This document shows, piece by piece, positions 19,954 through 26,700 of a DNA stretch of 27,270 bases. Position numbers and translations under genes: made by a program. The DNA comes from a virus. The notes beneath the pieces were generated by a model. The model worked only from the letters and a program-made list of their open reading frames with translations, was not told the origin of the DNA and did not search any database. The DNA lies in the IMG/VR virus record IMGVR_UViG_3300035698_028943, positions 1 through 27,270 of that record, one strand, 5' to 3'. Within the stretch, counting starts at the first letter, position 1. Each line of letters begins with the position of its first letter.

Positions 19954-22115
19954 TGGAGCTTAAGCCATACCTAATCGGTCCATTTGAGACAGGGCTTCAG
20001 AATAATATTGAGCCTTGGCTTTTACCTGAAGATGCATTTGAATTCTTAGAGAATGCCTATGTATGGAGAGGTCGCGTAAGAAAAAGATTTGGTTCTTCCT
20101 ATATTGGAGAAACGGAACTTAATTCAAGGTTAAGAGTAAATTTAGGATCGACCAACAACACAGGAAACTATACCGGTTCTGGAGTTGGCATAGTATTTGA
20201 AATCGGTCAAATGTTCTCTGTTGGAACAGAAATCTATACCGTTGAATCCACCGGCAATCCAGCCGCAACACTTGCCACTACAGCTGGCACCTCTGCCACA
20301 TACGACACAACTACGGGCGCATTAATTATCAACTCTCTACTTGGATTGACAGCGGTATACTTCTACCCTGCCACTCCTGTTATGGGGTTGCTTCTTAGAG
20401 AGAGTTCTAATATCAACTTTGAAGATGTGATAGGATTTGACACTCAATTTGCTTATAGGAGAGTTACCGGAGCCTGGGAGAGACTTGGAACAGCACTTTG
20501 GGCCGGTAGCGATTCTGACTTTTATTGGTCGGTCAACTTTAGAGGTACAAATCCCTATGATACCTATTTCTACGTTGTAAATGGTGTTGATGCTGATCAA
20601 ATAAAATACATCCCTCTTGGCTCTACTACTTGGACAGCAATAAGGCCTCAGCTTGATGCTGGAGCGAGTCGTTTCCTAGATACATCTAAGATAATTATCG
20701 GATTCAAAGACCGTCTGGTTGTACTAAATACACGTGAGACAGAAGGTTCGACAGTAAGAACATTTCAGAATAGAGCCCGTTGGAGTCAAAACGGAAACCC
20801 AGTCTCTGTTGCAACCTCATGGCTGGATGATACTCCAGGAAGAGGTGGCTACATTGATGCTGGAACTCAAGAAGCTATTGTTACCTGTGAGTTTATCAAG
20901 GATCGGCTAATAGTCTATTTTGAAAGATCTACTTACGAGCTTGTATACACAGGCGACTCAACCCTTCCTTTTACATGGCAGCAATTGAACAATGAGCTCG
21001 GCGCTGAAAGCCGTTTTAGTATTATAGGATTTGATAAAGGAGCTGTAGGGGTTGGAAATGTAGGGGTGCATTCTTGTAATGGGGTTAATGTTGAGCGGAT
21101 TGATCAGAAGATACCTAACGAGGTATTTAAGATTCATAATGGAAATGATGGTCCTAAGCGCGTGTATGGTATTCGTGATTATTTTAATGAGCTTGTTTAT
21201 TGGACTTTCCCTGACGCTACAGGTGATCCAACATATCCTACACAAGTTTTAGTATGGAACTACCATAACAATTCCTGGGCAATGTTTGAGGATAGCTTTA
21301 CATGCTTTGGAAACTTTCAAAAGGATGTAGATCTAGCATGGCAAGACTTAGGCGCCCTATTTACTAATTGGGAAGGGTGGGAAGGAGAGTGGGATAGTGC
21401 CCAAGGTCAAAGTCAATTTCCTCTTATCATAGCGGGAAATCAACAAGGCTTCACCTTTACCATAGAAAATGACAGGTCTTCTAATGAGCAGTCTCTTTAT
21501 GTCACAAACATGGTTACAGGCTCGCAGGTAGTGACAGTGATCAATCATAATCTTAAGGTAGATGACTATGTTCTAGTTGAAGATGGTGTAGGGGTGACTG
21601 ATCTTAATGGAGTCGTAGTTCAGATAGAGACAGTAGTCGATGCGGATTCTTTTACATTTGATACCGCTTTTTCGGGCACATATCTTGGTGGGGCAAAGCT
21701 TTCTAGAATCTCAAACTACAATATTACATCTAAGCAATGGAATCCTGGAACACCTTTTGGTAAGCAGTTTCGAATGCCTTATATAGACTTTTTGTTAGAT
21801 CGAACTTCTGATGGAGAAGTATCTGTAGACTATCTAATTGATTCTACATCTGGCGAAAGCATCCAAGATCAGGTTGATCCATCAGTTTTACTTGGTAACA
21901 ACACGCTATATACTCGTCCTGAAGATGGATCAACTTATCAGGCTAATCAGGTAAGAATATGGCATAGATACTATCTACAAATAGAAGGGATGATGATTCA
22001 GATTAAGATATTTTTATCTGATGAACAGATGAGAGACTTGGATATTTCACAATCTGACTTTCAAATAGATGCGATGATATTATATGTATCTCCATCAGGG
22101 AGAATTGTAGGTTAA
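19953..22115 (+). CDS. large tail hub/stabilisation protein
   Basis: 720 residues, beta-rich. The start (KPYLIGPFETGLQNNIEPWL, LPEDAFEFLENAYVWRGRVRKRFG) matches phage proteins that close the portal-tail joint, as P22 gp10 and T7 gp12-like proteins do. A propeller-like middle follows (DRLVVLNTRETEG, VTCEFIKDRLIVYFERSTYE, LGAESRFSIIGFDKGAVGVG, VERIDQKIPNEVF). Near 510-575 lies a small beta module (VTNMVTGSQVVTVINHNLKV, DDYVLVEDGVGVTDLNGVV) like those in the decoration protein. The order adaptor then hub fits P22-like tails; the exact homologue is inferred. Confidence 0.7.
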   Translation: MELKPYLIGPFETGLQNNIEPWLLPEDAFEFLENAYVWRGRVRKRFGSSYIGETELNSRLRVNLGSTNNTGNYTGSGVGIVFEIGQMFSVGTEIYTVESTGNPAATLATTAGTSATYDTTTGALIINSLLGLTAVYFYPATPVMGLLLRESSNINFEDVIGFDTQFAYRRVTGAWERLGTALWAGSDSDFYWSVNFRGTNPYDTYFYVVNGVDADQIKYIPLGSTTWTAIRPQLDAGASRFLDTSKIIIGFKDRLVVLNTRETEGSTVRTFQNRARWSQNGNPVSVATSWLDDTPGRGGYIDAGTQEAIVTCEFIKDRLIVYFERSTYELVYTGDSTLPFTWQQLNNELGAESRFSIIGFDKGAVGVGNVGVHSCNGVNVERIDQKIPNEVFKIHNGNDGPKRVYGIRDYFNELVYWTFPDATGDPTYPTQVLVWNYHNNSWAMFEDSFTCFGNFQKDVDLAWQDLGALFTNWEGWEGEWDSAQGQSQFPLIIAGNQQGFTFTIENDRSSNEQSLYVTNMVTGSQVVTVINHNLKVDDYVLVEDGVGVTDLNGVVVQIETVVDADSFTFDTAFSGTYLGGAKLSRISNYNITSKQWNPGTPFGKQFRMPYIDFLLDRTSDGEVSVDYLIDSTSGESIQDQVDPSVLLGNNTLYTRPEDGSTYQANQVRIWHRYYLQIEGMMIQIKIFLSDEQMRDLDISQSDFQIDAMILYVSPSGRIVG

Positions 22116-22622
22116 ATGACGTCTAGCTTTAGCGGGAATCCTAACAACATCCTTCCAGAAAACTACATCATACCTGAAGATCCAGGTCAAAAAGATCTTA
22201 TGCTAAGGTTATATTTAAATAGCATAGCATCGGCTACAAATACTAAAGATTCGGGGATTTACGATGCTGTAGATACGGTCACAGGTCAGCAATTCCTTCC
22301 AACTTTTAGCAGTACTACAGCTTCTAATGTTAGCTATAGGGGAGTACTAAGAAAAGTATTCGATTTCGGAGCCCTTCCAAATGCCACTACTAAAACTCTA
22401 GCTCATGGAATTACTCTCACTGCTGACAACTCAGTAACAAAGATGTATGCAGCTGCAACCGACCCAAGTACAACATGGATACCCATACCTTTTGCATCAC
22501 CTACTTTAAATTTAAATATTTCATTGGAAATGGATGCAACAAACATTACAATCACAACAGGTGTCGATCGAACAGGTTTCACTAGGTGTTTTGTTGTGAT
22601 CGAATGGATAAGCGTAACATAA
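22116..22622 (+). CDS. tail-associated structural protein
   Basis: 168 residues, starting directly after the hub stop. The N-terminus is polar (NNILPENYIIPEDPGQKDLM). The core (VLRKVFDFGALPNATTKTLA, HGITLTADNSVTKMYAAATD, PSTTWIPIPFASP, ITITTGVDRTGFTRCFVVIE) is a beta-rich pattern found in many phage tail or fibre-linked proteins, with the F-G-x-L-P-N-x-x-x-K-x-x-x-H-G-I signature. Probably a virion protein of the distal tail. No enzymatic motif seen. Confidence 0.65.
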   Translation: MTSSFSGNPNNILPENYIIPEDPGQKDLMLRLYLNSIASATNTKDSGIYDAVDTVTGQQFLPTFSSTTASNVSYRGVLRKVFDFGALPNATTKTLAHGITLTADNSVTKMYAAATDPSTTWIPIPFASPTLNLNISLEMDATNITITTGVDRTGFTRCFVVIEWISVT

Positions 22623-22667
22623 GAATGGCCTCTACATTTATTCTGTTTGGAAAGCATAGGAGTACAT

Positions 22668-23207
22668 ATGAAGCCAATACCAGGATTCGAAGGACATTAC
22701 AGTGTTGATAGAGAAGGTAATATATGGAGTCTTCCTAAGATTATTGAATGCAGTAACGGATATGGGCAGATTAAATATTTGACAAAGTTAAGAAAACTTA
22801 AACCTGGATTAAGTAATTCTGGTTATCATCAAGTCGTTTTAACAAAGAAGGGAAAAACTTTTAATCATTCTGTACATCGATTATTAGGATATACTTTTTT
22901 AAATTTAAAAAAGGGGTTAGATATTAATCATAAAGATGGAAATAAGATAAATAATTTCTTATCAAATCTTGAAGTCTGCACACGAAGTGAAAATTTACAA
23001 CATGCCCAAAAAATTGGGTTAATAAGAGATTTAAAAGGGGAAAATCATCCTACATGCAAAACACCTAAGGGAATGAAAGAAGATCTTGAAAAAGATATTG
23101 AGAATAAGATCTCTTCTTTACAAGCATGTAAAAAATATGGAATAAATAGAACCACCTTTTATTCTATTAGAAATAGAAAACATTGGTGGTATAGGAGTAA
23201 AAAATGA
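22668..23207 (+). CDS. NUMOD4-HNH homing endonuclease
   Basis: 179 residues from ATG 22668 (AGGAG six bases upstream; the frame is open to 22647). NUMOD4 motif at the N-terminus (IPGFEGHYSVDREGNIWSL), then an HNH core (HSVHRLLGYTFLNL, LDINHKDGNKINNFLSNLEV, CTRSENLQHA), then a C-terminal HTH-like repeat (SSLQACKKYGINRTTFYSIR), the usual build of intron-type and free-standing phage endonucleases. It is visibly more AT-rich than its neighbours. It sits between two virion genes, both apparently intact, so it is a free-standing insert. ATGA overlap with the next gene. Confidence 0.88.
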   Translation: MKPIPGFEGHYSVDREGNIWSLPKIIECSNGYGQIKYLTKLRKLKPGLSNSGYHQVVLTKKGKTFNHSVHRLLGYTFLNLKKGLDINHKDGNKINNFLSNLEVCTRSENLQHAQKIGLIRDLKGENHPTCKTPKGMKEDLEKDIENKISSLQACKKYGINRTTFYSIRNRKHWWYRSKK

Positions 23208-23731
23208 GTTTTTTAAATTTTTTATTTGGGAAACCCGAACAGATGCAACAAGTATCTAACCTTACAGGACAACAGCAAAGCGCTATGGATCAAACCTTAG
23301 GTGGAGCTCAAGGACAACTACCGAACATTTTTCAGAACTTACAGCAGATTCTTTCTGGTAATCCAGAAATGATGCAGCAGTTTCAAGCGCCTGCTATGAG
23401 GCAATTTGAAGAGCAAACTTTGCCTTCTATTGCTGAAAGATTTACAGGAATGGACGCTCAAAAGAGCTCAGCTTTTGGACAGCAGCTAGGGCAGGCAGGA
23501 GCTGCTTTATCTGAGAATCTCGCAGCTAAGAGAGGCGGAATGCAAACTAATGCTATTTCACAGCTAATACAGATGTTGGGACAGGGAATGGGACCTTCTT
23601 TTGAAAACGTATTTAGGCCTCAAAGCCAAGGGTTTCTAGGACAACTTGGTTCTGCAGGAATGCAGGGATTAGGGGGTGCTAGTGGAATGGGTACAATCAT
23701 GAAATTATTACCCTTATTGGGATTAAAGTGA
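23204..23731 (+). CDS. Gln-rich internal/ejection protein
   Basis: 175 residues, very rich in Gln, Gly, Ala and Met, with few charges in the second half. The middle (QQFQAPAMRQFEEQTLPSIA, SSAFGQQLGQAGAALSENLA) is a helical pattern common in phage proteins just upstream of DNA-ejection proteins; the C-terminus is glycine-rich and hydrophobic (LGQLGSAGMQGLGGASGMG, IMKLLPLLGL). It probably rides inside the particle and enters the host envelope with the DNA. Role inferred from composition and position before two similar proteins. Confidence 0.65.
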   Translation: MSFLNFLFGKPEQMQQVSNLTGQQQSAMDQTLGGAQGQLPNIFQNLQQILSGNPEMMQQFQAPAMRQFEEQTLPSIAERFTGMDAQKSSAFGQQLGQAGAALSENLAAKRGGMQTNAISQLIQMLGQGMGPSFENVFRPQSQGFLGQLGSAGMQGLGGASGMGTIMKLLPLLGLK

Positions 23732-23738
23732 GGAACAG

Positions 23739-24806
23739 ATGGTACAGTCAATAAGCCAAGAGGGCCTAGGGGAATTGCTAGGAGGAAGCTTAGGGAAGGG
23801 GTTTTCTGAGGGGTCCATGAGTATGTTGAACAACATAGTTACCAGCCGAATGAAAGAACAGCAGAACAAACAGAAACTAGCTAGGTTAAGTTCTATTCTC
23901 ACTGGAGAAAGTTCAGATATTCAACAAGACCAGTCAGATATTCAGCAGAACCAAATGGGAATAGAGCAGAATCAAGAAGATATAGCAGAAAATCAGGAAA
24001 TGCTATCTCAACAACAACCTCAAGCTCAGAAAAAACCATTTAACCCCTCTGATGTCAGTGATAGCCAAATTTTACAAATCGCTAATGAATTTCCGGAATA
24101 TGCAAAGATTCTACAAAGCCAAAAAGATTCGTCATTTAAGCACGCAGCTTCACAGTTCAAAGAGACAAAAGAGGCACGAAAAAGTATAACTGACAAGGCT
24201 AGAGCGGCTAGAGACAATATGGTACGCCTAGATCGTATGGAAAAACTGAATGAACGAAAGCTTACTAGCCCTCTTTTTTATGATTTTCTTAGGAAAGGAG
24301 GGTTGGACTTTGCAGCTTTGCTAAATCCTGACTCTCAAGAGACTGTTAAACTGACTAACGACATGCTTTCTAATGTTAAAGAGATTTTTGGAGCTAGAAT
24401 TTCTAACTTTGAAGTTGAGGCTTATCTTAAATCCATAGCAACTCTTTCCCAAACAAAAGAAGGAAGATCAAGAGTGATTAGAAATCAAAAGCTCTTAAAT
24501 GAGGGCTCTCTAGTACGCTTTAAGGCCATGAAAGAAATTATGGCTGAAAATAATGGCATACCTCCTTTTGATATCGATGAGCAAATAGAAGAAAGAAGCG
24601 GTAAAAAGCTTGATGAAATAGGCAAGTTATTCGTAGGTGGCAAAGAAGGCGATGATACGGAAGTTATAGAAGAAGAATCTGTTAAAACAGAAAATATATT
24701 CGATAAGATGCCAAAAGCCTCAGAGTATAGCGGTAGAATAATTACGGATGACAAAACCGGAAAAAGGTATCGAAGTGACGGCAGTAAATGGAAGGTAATT
24801 GACTAA
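23739..24806 (+). CDS. coiled-coil ejection protein
   Basis: 355 residues. A hydrophobic Gly/Ser N-terminus (GLGELLGGSLGKGFSEGSMS) is followed by exact heptad repeats at about 59-87: SDIQQDQ, SDIQQNQ, MGIEQNQ, EDIAENQ, with Ile fixed and Q at the seventh place, a strong parallel coiled coil. A helical body follows (FKHAASQFKETKEARKSITD, RDNMVRLDRMEKLNERKL) with an ISNFEVEAYLKSIATLSQTK core. The C-terminal GRIITDDKTGKRYRSDGSKW is a small motif seen at the ends of phage structural proteins. TAATG overlap with the next gene. Likely a DNA-ejection protein. Confidence 0.7.
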   Translation: MVQSISQEGLGELLGGSLGKGFSEGSMSMLNNIVTSRMKEQQNKQKLARLSSILTGESSDIQQDQSDIQQNQMGIEQNQEDIAENQEMLSQQQPQAQKKPFNPSDVSDSQILQIANEFPEYAKILQSQKDSSFKHAASQFKETKEARKSITDKARAARDNMVRLDRMEKLNERKLTSPLFYDFLRKGGLDFAALLNPDSQETVKLTNDMLSNVKEIFGARISNFEVEAYLKSIATLSQTKEGRSRVIRNQKLLNEGSLVRFKAMKEIMAENNGIPPFDIDEQIEERSGKKLDEIGKLFVGGKEGDDTEVIEEESVKTENIFDKMPKASEYSGRIITDDKTGKRYRSDGSKWKVID

Positions 24807-26170
24807 TGGGCTTTGTACTAGAAGAAGAAATCCAAGATAAGAACGGGTCTGTAGAAGAGATTAAAGCAGAAGAGACCTTCCCTCAAAAGGTAGGGAGAAA
24901 TGTAGCTCGTACAGGTGCAAGAATTTTAGAGACTGTCGCCGGTACTCCAGGCAATATCCAAGGTTTAGGTAGCAGTTTGCTAGGTGCAGGAGCTAAAGCC
25001 TTAGGAGTTCCCGATGAGGTAGTAGAGAAATCTAAAAAGTTTTCTGATATTTTATCTCCTCTTGGAGGACTTAAGACCACTCCTCAAATAAGAGAGCAAG
25101 TTACAGAGAAAATTACTGGTGATTATCTTAAGCCCCGAAGTCCCGGAGAGCAATTTTCTGATGATTTCGTAGAGGACGTAACAGCTTTGGTTATGCCAGG
25201 TCCTAAAGCATTAAAAGGACCAAAACTTCAAAAATACTTGAAAAGTGGACTGAGAGCTATAGGAGTAGCAGCTGCGGGGAATACTGCTGGAGAAATTGCT
25301 GAGGCCCTAGGAGCGTCACCAACGACAAAGAACTATATCAAAATTGGTACTATGGTGATGTCCGATATGCTTGGAAAGGGAGGAGCGAAAAACCATGTAA
25401 AAGAGCTGTACAAGGACGTTGACAAAACCATTAATCCTGCGAGTAGTATTTCAGGCAAAAAACTCTACACACAAATGGATAGACTTAGAAAGAACGTTTC
25501 AAAGGGATTAAGTACTCCTTCTACAGATGCAGTATTAAAGGTCACCAAGGAATTGCAGAAAAAAATTAGAAACGGAAGAATAACAGTTGAAGAATTGATG
25601 GCTTCCAAAATTAACCTAAATGAACTGAGATCAAAGGCACTGTTTGAAACTACTGGAAAAGCTAATCGGGCTGGAGCTAAAAAGCTTTTTAACAATATAT
25701 CTGAAAGTCTCAATGATTCACTTAAGGAATATGGCAAAAAAAACCCTGAGTTTGGCAAAGCATTTGCCACTGCAGAAGAGGGGTTTGCTACACTAGCTCA
25801 GTCAAATAAGTTAACTAATTATATAAGTAAAAATATTAAAAAACCTGTTGGAAGTGGCGTTGGGGGAGGAGCATTATACGCTTTACTTCATAAAGGTGCT
25901 CTCTTTGGATTAGGACTTAAAGCCGCAGCTGGAGCTGGTGCAGGACTCGCTGCACATAAGGGTGCGCAAATAGCGTATCGAATAATGAAATCTCCTACAC
26001 TAAGAAAATACTATGGAAAAGTTATTTCTTCAGCGAGTAAGAAAAATGCGGTTCAGATGAACAAAAATATTGTTCAACTTAATCATGAACTAGAAAAAGA
26101 AGATAAAAAAAAGAAAGATAGCAAGAAAGCTAGTAGTGATCGATTTAGACTAGAAGTCAGTGAAAACTAG
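24806..26170 (+). CDS. large ejection protein with glycine-rich membrane segment
   Basis: 454 residues, the last of three probable internal virion proteins. The N-terminal 60-100 is amphipathic and Gly-rich (NIQGLGSSLLGAGAKALGVP) and the middle is helical (KKLYTQMDRLRKNVSKGLST, EYGKKNPEFGKAFATAEEGF, the latter typical of phage ejection proteins). At about 355-395 is a Gly/Ala-rich hydrophobic stretch (VGSGVGGGALYALLHKGALF, GLGLKAAAGAGAGLAAHKGA) fit to cross a membrane. The end is strongly charged. It would form part of the conduit through the host envelope. No lytic transglycosylase motif seen. Confidence 0.7.
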   Translation: MGFVLEEEIQDKNGSVEEIKAEETFPQKVGRNVARTGARILETVAGTPGNIQGLGSSLLGAGAKALGVPDEVVEKSKKFSDILSPLGGLKTTPQIREQVTEKITGDYLKPRSPGEQFSDDFVEDVTALVMPGPKALKGPKLQKYLKSGLRAIGVAAAGNTAGEIAEALGASPTTKNYIKIGTMVMSDMLGKGGAKNHVKELYKDVDKTINPASSISGKKLYTQMDRLRKNVSKGLSTPSTDAVLKVTKELQKKIRNGRITVEELMASKINLNELRSKALFETTGKANRAGAKKLFNNISESLNDSLKEYGKKNPEFGKAFATAEEGFATLAQSNKLTNYISKNIKKPVGSGVGGGALYALLHKGALFGLGLKAAAGAGAGLAAHKGAQIAYRIMKSPTLRKYYGKVISSASKKNAVQMNKNIVQLNHELEKEDKKKKDSKKASSDRFRLEVSEN

Positions 26171-26184
26171 CAGTTAAATACATT

Positions 26185-26295
26185 TCATTCGTCGTCATCC
26201 CCAAAAAAGCAGCACATTTCTGAATTAATTTCTTCAAATTTTTCTTTACGAAAATAACCATAAAACACAAAACCCAAAACAAGAATTAACAACAT
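26185..26295 (-). CDS. 36-residue small membrane protein
   Basis: ATG 26295 has AAGGAG seven bases upstream, an excellent site. The peptide is one membrane helix (MLLILVLGFVFYGYF) followed by a charged tail with a Cys pair and DDDE at the end. It probably sits in the inner membrane with its tail in the cytoplasm. It lies on the minus strand between late plus-strand genes, near the ribbon-helix-helix gene. Function unknown. Confidence 0.5.
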   Translation of the reverse strand: MLLILVLGFVFYGYFRKEKFEEINSEMCCFFGDDDE

Positions 26296-26310
26296 ACCTA
26301 CACTCCTTCT

Positions 26311-26409
26311 TTATCTAAATTTTTCCTCATTTACCCCCCTAGTGAGTTTCGCTAACCCCCTAGATAAATAGATTTTTCTCTCTATGAAGACCCCCCTATT
26401 CAAAGGCAT
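26311..26409 (-). CDS. possible 32-residue basic peptide
   Basis: A short frame from ATG 26409 to TAA 26313-26311. Three G-rich repeats in the DNA each encode an Arg-Gly pair (NRGVF, SRGLA, TRGVN). It lies between two better supported small genes on the same strand with a 15-base gap to the next. The ribosome-binding site is weak, so the repeats may be a DNA element and the frame chance. Confidence 0.2.
   Translation of the reverse strand: MPLNRGVFIERKIYLSRGLAKLTRGVNEEKFR
26335..26398 (+). repeat. three C-rich direct repeats
   Basis: CCCCCTA occurs at 26335, 26356 and 26392 (spacings 21 and 36) in an otherwise AT-rich gap; two of the copies continue as CCCCCTAG. These are possible protein-binding sites, or codons of the tiny peptide in the entry above. 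Confidence 0.4.
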
Positions 26410-26456
26410 ATATTTCGTTTGCCCCTTACGCTAAATTCTATGGTGTGCATCCACAT

Positions 26457-26600
26457 CTACTCCACTTCTTTAGCTAAAGATTGCATTATCGCTTGGATAA
26501 CATAGACACTCCGAGCTACATTCCTCTTGGAAGCATACTCGCTAAGCATCTTGTAAAGCGGGTCAGGTATATTAAAAATAAATCGTCTTCTTGTAGTCAT
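26457..26600 (-). CDS. 47-residue ribbon-helix-helix (Arc/CopG-like) regulator
   Basis: Compact ribbon-helix-helix layout: basic N-terminus and strand RRRFIFNIP, helix A DPLYKMLSEYASKRN, turn, helix B SVYVIQAIMQSLAKE. In this fold dimers insert the paired strands in the DNA major groove; the alternate residues Arg-Phe-Ile-Phe-Asn would be the contact face. Length is close to Arc and CopG. AAAGGA lies seven bases before ATG 26600. Its promoter region has a perfect 12-bp dyad over the likely -10, so it probably represses itself. A shared 10-mer suggests that the early operator at 4106 may be a second target. Confidence 0.75.
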   Translation of the reverse strand: MTTRRRFIFNIPDPLYKMLSEYASKRNVARSVYVIQAIMQSLAKEVE

Positions 26601-26603
26601 GTT

Positions 26604-26642
26604 ATATCCTTTGATATACTTATGATATCATATTTTGGATAT
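26604..26642. promoter_or_regulatory. promoter and operator of the ribbon-helix-helix gene
   Basis: A perfect dyad TATGATATCATA (26621-26632) lies inside an outer inverted repeat ATATCC/GGATAT (26604-26609 with 26637-26642). On the minus strand TTGCAA (26651-26646) is followed after 18 bases by TATCAT (26627-26622), a likely promoter with its -10 in the dyad. The word TATGATATCA also occurs in the early operator (4121-4130). Confidence 0.6.
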
Positions 26643-26643
26643 T

Positions 26644-26694
26644 TGTTGCAATATTTAAAAACATAGTAGATAAGTAGAGAAAAATTAACCGGAG
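26644..26694 (+). promoter_or_regulatory. candidate promoter and RBS of the fibre-like gene
   Basis: TTGTTG (about 26643-26648), 18 bases, TAGATA (near 26667-26672), then GGAG (26691-26694) six bases before ATG 26701. The gene needs its own promoter because minus-strand genes separate it from the late operon. The -35 is poor. Confidence 0.35.
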
Positions 26695-26700
26695 TTTAAA

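Noticed and set aside
2617-26345. Shared 10-mer CCCCTAGTGA at 2617-2626 and 26336-26345
   Set aside because: One copy is part of a terminator arm and loop, the other part of a C-rich repeat; there is no shared context, so chance is likely.
26481-26666. 61-residue plus-strand ORF over the ribbon-helix-helix gene
   Set aside because: No ribosome-binding site; the opposite strand encodes a compact recognisable fold with its own RBS and promoter.
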